Below are positions 58,531 to 64,000 of a stretch of 64,000 nucleotides of DNA, piece by piece. Below the pieces are notes generated by a model that saw only the letters and a program-made list of their open reading frames with translations, did not search any database and was not told the origin of the DNA. The position numbers were made by a program, and so were the translations under genes. The stretch is taken from NCBI GenBank assembly GCA_041397825.1, contig JAWKVX010000007.1:62001-126000 (forward strand), in the 5' to 3' direction. Source of the DNA: JANNSX01 sp041397825 (GTDB lineage: Bacteria > Pseudomonadota > Alphaproteobacteria > Rhizobiales > Hyphomicrobiaceae). Numbering within the stretch: position 1 is the first letter of the stretch; the number at the start of each line of letters is the position of its first letter.

Positions 58531-59198
58531 TGGATGGCATTCACGATATGGGCGGCATGCAGGGCTTCGGGGAAGTCGTCGACGAGCCGGAGACGATGGG
58601 TTTTCACGCCGACTGGCACGGGCGCATGTTCGCGCTCTCCCGAGTCGTGCGCTACTCGCTGCCCTTTGGCGGCGACCATGTGCGACAGGCCATCGAGCGG
58701 ATGGCGCCCAGGCACTATCTGCGCTCGAGCTACTATGAGAAATGGCTCGAGGGAAACATTGCCTGCCTCGCGGCGATCGGCGTCGTCTCCGAGGCGGAGC
58801 TGGCCGGTGGGCCGGTCGCGCCGCTGCCCGCTGCGCTGGCCCCGCCGCGGCCGATGGCAGCGGACGCTGCCGCGGCATTCATCTTCGGCGGCATGGCGGG
58901 TGCGCGCCCATCGCCACCAACGCCGCCCCGGTTCAAGGCCGGCGATCGCATTCGCACGATCGCTCACGGCACCGCCGGCCATACGCGCCTACCACGCTAT
59001 GCCAGGAACCAGCCCTGCCGCGTCGAGACTGCGCTCGGCAGTTACATTCTGGCCGACGCCAATGCGGCCGGAGCTCCGCGCCCGGATTGGTGCTACCGCG
59101 TTGCCTTCGCGGCATGCGACCTCTGGGGTCCGGAGGCGGTTGTTGGCGACAGCGTCACGCTCGATCTCTGGGAGAGCTATTTGGAGCCCGCCGCATGA
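58530..59198 (+). CDS. nitrile hydratase beta subunit, second copy
   Basis: A 222-residue second full-length beta subunit, perhaps 45-50 percent identical to the first by eye: DGIHDMGGMQGFG, FHADWHGRMFAL, SSYYEKWLEGN, GHTRLPRYARNQPC, YRVAFAACDLWG. It has both the N-terminal helical and the C-terminal SH3-like parts, so it is not the split arrangement of thiocyanate hydrolase. Starts by TGATG overlap with copy one; ends by ATGA overlap with the accessory gene. An alpha-beta-beta operon is unusual. Confidence 0.92.
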   Translation: MDGIHDMGGMQGFGEVVDEPETMGFHADWHGRMFALSRVVRYSLPFGGDHVRQAIERMAPRHYLRSSYYEKWLEGNIACLAAIGVVSEAELAGGPVAPLPAALAPPRPMAADAAAAFIFGGMAGARPSPPTPPRFKAGDRIRTIAHGTAGHTRLPRYARNQPCRVETALGSYILADANAAGAPRPDWCYRVAFAACDLWGPEAVVGDSVTLDLWESYLEPAA

Positions 59199-59545
59199 GT
59201 CCCGCCGATCAGGAGATCGCCAGACGTCTCGCCTGTTTGCCCGCCGGGCTCGAGATTCCCAAGGACGAGCAAGGCCCGGTCTTCGTCGAACCCTGGGAGG
59301 CCCGCGCATTTGCCATGGTGGTCGACCTCAATGCGCGCGGCCGTTTCGCCTGGAAGGAGTTCCAGGCGCTGCTCGTCGAGGAGATCGGCAGAAGCGAGCG
59401 TGAGGGGCTCGGCCGGCCTTACTATCTCAACTGGCTGATCGCTGCCGAGCGCCTGTTTGAGACGATCGGCTTGACCGGTCGGGAGGAGGTCGACGCCGAG
59501 GTCGAGCGGCTCCGCCCCGATGACCGGACCGTCCGCCTTCGGTAG
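59195..59545 (+). CDS. nitrile hydratase accessory protein (metallochaperone-like)
   Basis: A 116-residue protein of the nitrile hydratase accessory family, which resembles the N-terminal helical part of the beta subunit: FVEPWEARAFAMVVDLNARGRFAWKEFQALL (in part) and PYYLNWLIAAERLFETIGL. These proteins swap into the complex to deliver cobalt to the alpha subunit and promote oxidation of the claw cysteines. ATGA overlap with the second beta gene. Confidence 0.9.
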   Translation: MSPADQEIARRLACLPAGLEIPKDEQGPVFVEPWEARAFAMVVDLNARGRFAWKEFQALLVEEIGRSEREGLGRPYYLNWLIAAERLFETIGLTGREEVDAEVERLRPDDRTVRLR

Positions 59546-59615
59546 GGCGGGGCCGATTGGGCTGGTGCCGGCTGGCGGAGCGGATTTCGCGGGGGTGGCT
59601 CCGGCGACGTGTGAC

Positions 59616-60119
59616 TTAACCGCCGTAGAACACGTTGTCGCCCAGATCCTTCATCTCGAGGATGGCGGCATCCGGCCGACCGGGGATCGGCCTGCTGAGA
59701 TGCACCTCGGTTACTTCGCCGATGACAATGTGATGGTCACCCTGCTCGATCACCGATGTGACGCGGCATTCGACGGCGCCGGGCGCTTCGGTGAGGATCG
59801 GCGCTCCATTGTCACCCTTTCGGTAGGGCTGGCCGCTGATATGTCCGTCGCCGACATCGGCCGGGCGGAAGAACGTGAAGGCAAGGCTCTTCTGATCCTT
59901 GCCCAGCATGTTCAGCGCGAAGGCACTCGACATTTTCAGCGCCTCCAACGCGCTCGATCCGGCCTTCACCCCCACCACCAGCAAGGGCGGAGAGAACGAC
60001 GACTGCGACACAAAATTGACGGTCGCTGCGGCGATCCGGCCTTTGCCGTCGTCGGCGGTGAGCACATAGATCCCATAAGGGATCATGCGGAGCACGGTCT
60101 TTTTCGTTTCGGCGTTCAT
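59616..60119 (-). CDS. flavin reductase-like FMN-binding protein
   Basis: A 167-residue split-barrel flavin reductase domain: IPYGIYVLTA, GRIAAATVNFVSQSSFSPPLLVVGVK (in part), FALNMLGKDQ and IVIGEVTEV. Reduces FMN/FAD with NAD(P)H or binds flavin for a monooxygenase. It is convergent with the nitrile hydratase operon. Could serve the acyl-CoA dehydrogenase-like oxygenase at 53-54 kb, but this is speculation. Confidence 0.88.
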   Translation of the reverse strand: MNAETKKTVLRMIPYGIYVLTADDGKGRIAAATVNFVSQSSFSPPLLVVGVKAGSSALEALKMSSAFALNMLGKDQKSLAFTFFRPADVGDGHISGQPYRKGDNGAPILTEAPGAVECRVTSVIEQGDHHIVIGEVTEVHLSRPIPGRPDAAILEMKDLGDNVFYGG

Positions 60120-60229
60120 GGTGTCTCCTTGCTGCAGTTCGGCGCGGTCAGCGCTGGCAGGGTGAGTTCTACCGGACAGGTCATAGCTTGACTGGGGCGC
60201 TGTGCGCCAGGACGCCTTCGGCCGTCGAT

Positions 60230-60865
60230 CTAGACCATCGGCCCCAGCAACAGCCCCTCAATCTGCTCGACCAGGAAAGCCGTGCCGATGCCGGCGACCA
60301 GCGCACCGGCGAGCCGGGTGCTGACGGTGTCGGGGGTGGCCGCGTTCCAGATGCCGCGGACAATGGCCGTGACCGTCAGGGCCACCAGCATCTGAATGAC
60401 GGCGAAGCCGATCAGATAGGCCGCGAACGTCGGCTCCTCGGCGCCGACGATGCTCTCCCCATAGGCGAAGCCGTGGAAGACGCCGGCGATGACGAACAGG
60501 GCTCCGTAGGCTGCACCGGCGATCCGGCGCCCGGACAGTACCAGCGCTCCGATGAGAACGACGGAGGCGGCGACCACGACCTCTGCCATCGGCAAGGTGA
60601 TGCCGGTCGTATGCAGGAGGCAGCCGGCGACAGTTGCTGCGACGAACGACAGGATCGTGGTCATCGCACTCGGCATGAATGCAGCCGCGATGCCGGCGCC
60701 CATGAGGAACGCGGCATGATCGAGACCGATCAGGGGATGGCCGAAGCCGGAGATGAGGCCCTCCAGCACGGAGGCCGGCGGCTTGCCAGCATTGGCATGA
60801 TGGGCATGACCGGCGGTGGCACCGCTGAAGAGCGCGATGGCAAATATGAAAAGACGCAACGACAT
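60230..60865 (-). CDS. HupE/UreJ-family metal (nickel/cobalt) permease
   Basis: A 211-residue membrane protein: signal-like first segment with HAHHANAG, then about six helices. The family motif HPLIGLDHAAFLMGAG is intact, as are HTTGITLPMAE and FHGFAYGES. HupE/UreJ proteins move Ni2+ or Co2+. Lying beside a cobalt-type nitrile hydratase it may supply cobalt. ATG 60865 (MSLRLFIF); the frame is open to 60958 but without a ribosome site. No cobalamin riboswitch was seen upstream. Confidence 0.85.
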   Translation of the reverse strand: MSLRLFIFAIALFSGATAGHAHHANAGKPPASVLEGLISGFGHPLIGLDHAAFLMGAGIAAAFMPSAMTTILSFVAATVAGCLLHTTGITLPMAEVVVAASVVLIGALVLSGRRIAGAAYGALFVIAGVFHGFAYGESIVGAEEPTFAAYLIGFAVIQMLVALTVTAIVRGIWNAATPDTVSTRLAGALVAGIGTAFLVEQIEGLLLGPMV

Positions 60866-60954
60866 CGGATGTTCACGCGGTACGAGACGGAAGGATCTTG
60901 CCGGAGGCGAAAGGCATAATACAGAAGAAATGGCGGCGGCGAAGAGAATTGTGC

Positions 60955-62682
60955 TCAAACCGAGATGACGGTGGTGGTCAGGAAGTCCTGCATGCTCTCA
61001 AACAAGGCCTGGTCGGGCACGAGCCGCGGCACCTTGTGCTGGCCGCCGAGCTTTCCACAGCTCTTCAGCCAGTCGCTGAAGCCCCCCGCCCTTACGGCGG
61101 TAATCTCAGGCATGCGCATGCCGAGATCTTTGGTGCGCCGGCGCTGATAGTCCTCGTTGAGGGCGATCAGGCGCTCGTCGACGATCTTTCGGAAGCGAGC
61201 GATCGTTGCCTGGTCAGGGATGGCGTCGGCGAACTCGATCAGGTAGCGATGCGCGCCGACCGACTCGCCCTTGCGAGGCCATATGGCACCGACGGCGTAC
61301 TCAACGATGTTGAGGCCAGTCTCCTGCAGCGCCTTGCCGACGGCGTCCTCGACCTCCTCGGCGATCAAGTGCTCGCCGAAGGCGCTGAGGTAGAATTTGG
61401 TGCGGCCGGTGACGAGGATGCGTGGGGGACGGGTTTCGACGAAGCGCACCGTGTCGCCGATGATGTAGGACCAGTGGCCCGCACAGGACGTCAGAACGAG
61501 CGCGTACTCGATTCCCGGCTCGGCATTGCCGATCCAGTGTCGGGTGGGGTTGGGACTGCTGAGCTCCGACTTCGGCACGAACTCGTAGAACAGACCGCTA
61601 TGGGTCATCAGCCTCAAGCCTTCGCTGTCGCCGCGATCGGCGCTGGCAAAGAAGCCCTCGCTGGCCGCATAGATCTCCCGCGTCTCGGCTGGGCGGCCGG
61701 ACAAGAGTTCGCGGAAGCGCTGGCGATAGGGCGCGAAGCTCATACCGCCATGGAAGATGACCTCGAGGTTGGGCCAGAAGTCGGCGAGCGTACGGGAGCC
61801 GGGACGGAGCTGGAACAGGCGCTCGAAGAAGACGAGCAGCCAGTTGGGTAGGCCGATGATGGCCCGGATATCCTCGTTGAGCGCGGCCCGCGAGAGGCGC
61901 TCGATCTTCTCCTCCCAATTGGCGATAAGGGCTAGGTCTTGTGGCGGAAAGAGCCATGGACGCGCAAAGAATGGCGCCTCCTTGACTTCGATCCCGCTCA
62001 TGTCGCCAGAGCCGATGCCTGCCGCTTCCCAGGTGATGTCGGTCGAGCCGCCAAGCAGGAGGATCTTACCGAAGAACACCCGGTCACGGGCAACGTTGTT
62101 GTAGTGGTGGACGAAGAGGTCGCCGACGGCATTCGAGTTGGCCCGCATCAGCTCGCGCGTCATCGGGATGTATTTGTTGATCCCGGTCGTCGTTCCGGAG
62201 CTCATGGCGAAATAGGGATAGACGCCCGGCCAGGTGATGTTCTCGATACGAGGGAAGTGCGATTGCCAGTAGTCGCGCCAGAAGTCGTCGTGATAGCGCA
62301 GCGGCACCGCCGACTGGTAGTCCCTGACAGTGCGCAGATTTTCAAACCCGTGCTGACGACCGAATACCGTCCCTGCTGCTTTGGCGATGAGTTTGCGAAG
62401 CATGCGCTCTTGACTGGCGACGACATCCTCATGCGCCAGGCGCAGCAAACGGGTCCGAGCGTAGAGTTTCAGCCCCTTGTCGAAGGGGTGCATCAGGAGC
62501 GAGTAGTTGGGTTTGACGGGCTCCCAACCGCGCTCTCCGATGGTGCCGGTCGCCCGGATACTGCCCGCACGCTCCGGCGACGTGCCGACGCTGTCGGCAG
62601 CGCTGGATACCGGCTCCGGAAGACGCATGCTACTCAACTCCATGTCACGAGCGCTGCCTCCAGGCCGAGCGCCTTCTTGCAT
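60955..62682 (-). CDS. GH3 auxin-responsive-promoter family protein
   Basis: A 575-residue protein of the GH3 superfamily: LLRKLIAKAAGTVFGRQHGFENL (in part), the P-loop-like SSGTTTGINKYIPMT, EIYAASEGFFA, YEFVP, LTSCAGHWSYIIGDTVRF and SAFGEHLIAEEVEDAV. GH3 enzymes adenylate a carboxylic acid and join it to an amino acid; bacterial ones are largely uncharacterised. Residues about 1-65 are a non-conserved N-terminal extension. Start ATG 62682 or 62643 (MELSSMRL); neither has a good ribosome site. Confidence 0.87.
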   Translation of the reverse strand: MQEGARPGGSARDMELSSMRLPEPVSSAADSVGTSPERAGSIRATGTIGERGWEPVKPNYSLLMHPFDKGLKLYARTRLLRLAHEDVVASQERMLRKLIAKAAGTVFGRQHGFENLRTVRDYQSAVPLRYHDDFWRDYWQSHFPRIENITWPGVYPYFAMSSGTTTGINKYIPMTRELMRANSNAVGDLFVHHYNNVARDRVFFGKILLLGGSTDITWEAAGIGSGDMSGIEVKEAPFFARPWLFPPQDLALIANWEEKIERLSRAALNEDIRAIIGLPNWLLVFFERLFQLRPGSRTLADFWPNLEVIFHGGMSFAPYRQRFRELLSGRPAETREIYAASEGFFASADRGDSEGLRLMTHSGLFYEFVPKSELSSPNPTRHWIGNAEPGIEYALVLTSCAGHWSYIIGDTVRFVETRPPRILVTGRTKFYLSAFGEHLIAEEVEDAVGKALQETGLNIVEYAVGAIWPRKGESVGAHRYLIEFADAIPDQATIARFRKIVDERLIALNEDYQRRRTKDLGMRMPEITAVRAGGFSDWLKSCGKLGGQHKVPRLVPDQALFESMQDFLTTTVISV

Positions 62683-62758
62683 CTAGTGCAAGCTTGCGAG
62701 CGCAGACAGTTAATTGATACTCTGAGGTAAACGCGAAGGCGGGTCCGATTTGTCACGG

Positions 62759-62773
62759 TTAGCAATATGTTAA
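62759..62773 (+). promoter_or_regulatory. near-consensus CtrA site TTAG-N7-TTAA
   Basis: TTAG-CAATATG-TTAA differs from TTAA-N7-TTAA at one base and lies 50 bases upstream of the papain-fold gene at 62823, within an AT-rich promoter region. Weak evidence alone. Confidence 0.3.
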
Positions 62774-62822
62774 CTAAGCTTGATGAAGCATTGTCGTAGC
62801 CCTGGCAACCGCCCCTGACACA

Positions 62823-63302
62823 ATGCCGCTACCCCTTACCTCCAGTCTGAACGATACCCGCAACGATACCGGACGCACCGCCTATTGCGGTCCGACCGTG
62901 GTCTCGGCCATCACCGGCTACTCGGTCGCCAGCGTCGAGGCGGCCATCAACAGCTACCGCGAGACCGACGAGGCTCGGGCACGCATGATCAAGGGCACGA
63001 CGGCAGCGGATGTCAGCGCCGCCCTTGCCATGTTCGGCTATGAGATGCGCGCGGCAGGCACGTTCACACATCTCGCGGTGAAGGAGCGACCCACCGTCTG
63101 GCAGTGGATGCAGCGGCCGCGGAGCGCATGGACATACTTTCTACTCGGCATCCGGGCCGGACGCACCGGACATTGGATCGTGGTCAAAGGGGCCAAGCTG
63201 CTGGACACCTACACGAAGGGCACCTGGGTCTTCGTGGCGACCGGTCCGCATCGCGGAGCACGGATCGAGGAGATCTTCGAGGTGAGGCGCGCGCAACCGT
63301 GA
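62823..63302 (+). CDS. papain-fold (C39-like) cysteine-peptidase-like protein
   Basis: A 159-residue protein with a probable Cys-His-Asp triad: Cys22 in AYCGPTVVSAITG, His117 in TGHWIVVKG and Asp128 in LLDTYTKG. The layout resembles C39-type or other papain-like cysteine peptidases, but there is no signal peptide or processing partner. ATG start chosen as the only one with a promoter-proximal position; no strong ribosome site. Could be a phage-derived hydrolase. Substrate unknown. Confidence 0.65.
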   Translation: MPLPLTSSLNDTRNDTGRTAYCGPTVVSAITGYSVASVEAAINSYRETDEARARMIKGTTAADVSAALAMFGYEMRAAGTFTHLAVKERPTVWQWMQRPRSAWTYFLLGIRAGRTGHWIVVKGAKLLDTYTKGTWVFVATGPHRGARIEEIFEVRRAQP

Positions 63303-63491
63303 TGTGCCGGCAATCGATGCAATTGGCGCGAAATCGTTAAGGATATCGATCGTTTGTGCTCAAGCGGGTGGATGCCTTCAACTCCGGGTAAGCACGGCTC
63401 CCTACGGTTCACGTCGAGCACGACGGACCCCCTCGGGCCGATCCCGGCGGAGCTGCGTTGAGTTTGCTCATTCCTAGGGTCTCGAACTTTT

Positions 63492-63511
63492 CGGTCGCCT
63501 TCGGGCGGCCG
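63492..63511. terminator. UUCG-tetraloop hairpin near the metC 3' end
   Basis: CGGTCGCC-TTCG-GGCGGCCG forms an 8-base stem (one G-T pair) with the very stable UUCG loop, 12 bases past the metC stop in its direction. Rightward RNA would read ATTCTTTC after it. A likely transcript end for metC or for the rightward gene. Confidence 0.45.
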
Positions 63512-63523
63512 ATTCTTTCGGGG

Positions 63524-64000
63524 CTAGCCGGCCTTGGCGAGGCGTGCCAAGCCCGCCGCGAGATCCTCCTTCAGATCATCGACGTCCTCGAGACCGATAT
63601 GGAACCTGAGGCCGGTTCCTTCGGCGAGCGGCGTGCTGGCCGTGCGCCCGTGCGCTGGATCGAAGGGGACGACGAGGCTCTCGAAACCGCCCCAGGAATA
63701 GCCCATGCCATAGAGCTCGAGGCCGTTGAGCATGTCGGCCAGCCCCGCTTTCGCGTGCGGCTTCAAGAGAACTGAGAACAGGCCCGAGCTACCCTTGAAA
63801 TCACGCTTCCAGTGCGCGTGACCGGGACAGCTCGGCAGCGAAGGGTGTAGCACGCGCGCGATCTCGGGCCGGCCCGCCAGCCACTCCGCCATCAGGATGG
63901 CCGAGCGCTGATGGCGCTCGAGGCGGACCTCGAGCGTTCGCAAACCGCGCGTTCCGAGGTAGACCTCCTCTGAGCCCGCCGCCGTGCCGAGCGCCCACGC
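63524..64000 (-). CDS. metC: cystathionine beta-lyase-type PLP enzyme, 5' end cut off
   Basis: The last 158 codons of a Cys/Met-metabolism PLP enzyme, entering from the right edge. It reads LGTAAGSEEVYLGTRGLRTLEVRLERH (in part), LPSCPGHAHWKRDFKGSSGLFSV (in part), SWGGFESLVVP and LRFHIGLEDVDDLKEDL. The SWGGFESL/LRFHIGLE end is typical of MetC-like beta-lyases that release homocysteine. The PLP lysine lies outside the window. Stop TAG at 63524. Confidence 0.9.
   Translation of the reverse strand, partial: AWALGTAAGSEEVYLGTRGLRTLEVRLERHQRSAILMAEWLAGRPEIARVLHPSLPSCPGHAHWKRDFKGSSGLFSVLLKPHAKAGLADMLNGLELYGMGYSWGGFESLVVPFDPAHGRTASTPLAEGTGLRFHIGLEDVDDLKEDLAAGLARLAKAG

Noticed and set aside
57871..59198. 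Thiocyanate hydrolase beta/alpha subunits instead of two nitrile hydratase beta subunits
   Set aside because: In thiocyanate hydrolase the two halves of a beta subunit are separate genes; here each gene contains both the N-terminal and C-terminal parts.
60866..60954. Cobalamin riboswitch upstream of the HupE/UreJ gene
   Set aside because: The 89-base gap is too short and lacks a B12-box-like segment.

Overview
The window is GC-rich, densely coded DNA that looks like the chromosome of an alphaproteobacterium, most probably Hyphomicrobiales (Rhizobiales) or a close relative. The evidence is gene content and order: DUF3126 beside cysE, a zf-CHCC protein, a BTLCP-type transglutaminase-like protein, folE-hisI next to a NifU-like scaffold, yidD before thrS, class I phaC, PAS_5 and PilZ proteins, and a TTAA-N7-TTAA CtrA-type site. 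This is inference from memory of gene families; no search was run.

Layout. 0-14.2 kb is mainly core metabolism: alpha/beta hydrolase, cysE, DUF3126, gamma-carbonic anhydrase, BTLCP protease, PilZ and PAS proteins, CBS protein, patatin, hisI-folE, Fe-S scaffold, cupin, yidD, DUF411, thrS, coaD and two cyclophilins. 14.25-16.1 kb is an unusual tandem array of tiny secreted Gly/Tyr/Ser-rich peptide genes: five intact and two decayed copies. Most copies have their own terminator and upstream dyad. 16.3-23.8 kb holds a VOC protein, phaC, a lipoprotein, hom, glpX, recJ and an ArfA-like gene. A tRNA-Glu at 23.8 kb is followed by a truncated tyrosine integrase and about 0.6 kb of non-coding DNA, then an inverse-autotransporter-like protein with a C-terminal S74 domain; I read this as the scar of a mobile island.

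26.9-32 kb has a citramalate synthase and an MBOAT acyltransferase operon. That operon includes a 49-residue one-TM microprotein ending in an FxYxxF motif, like DltX of the Dlt system, and it lies beside a decayed RTX fragment. 32.2-37.5 kb is a complete HAAT/Liv-type ABC importer with a cysteine hydrolase. 37.6-44.3 kb has a GlxA-type regulator, a GcvT-like protein, a cytochrome c, an amidohydrolase, a CDF metal exporter and a frameshifted HSL-type esterase. 44.4-49.3 kb looks like an envelope-stress module: two DUF1344-like periplasmic proteins, an OmpR-type regulator, a histidine kinase and DegP, with two CTTAC-N6-GTAAG boxes in the divergent promoter region. 49.4-53 kb is a sugar-acid catabolic group (lactonase, aldo/keto reductase, UxaA-type dehydratase). 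53-60.9 kb contains an acyl-CoA dehydrogenase/HxlR pair, an alcohol dehydrogenase, nitronate monooxygenase and a cobalt-type nitrile hydratase operon with one alpha gene, two full beta genes and an accessory gene, followed by flavin reductase and a HupE/UreJ metal permease. The window ends with a GH3-family protein, a papain-fold protein and a partial metC.

The best candidates for something new are the peptide array, the DltX-like microprotein operon, the barrel-S74 fusion and the alpha-beta-beta nitrile hydratase.
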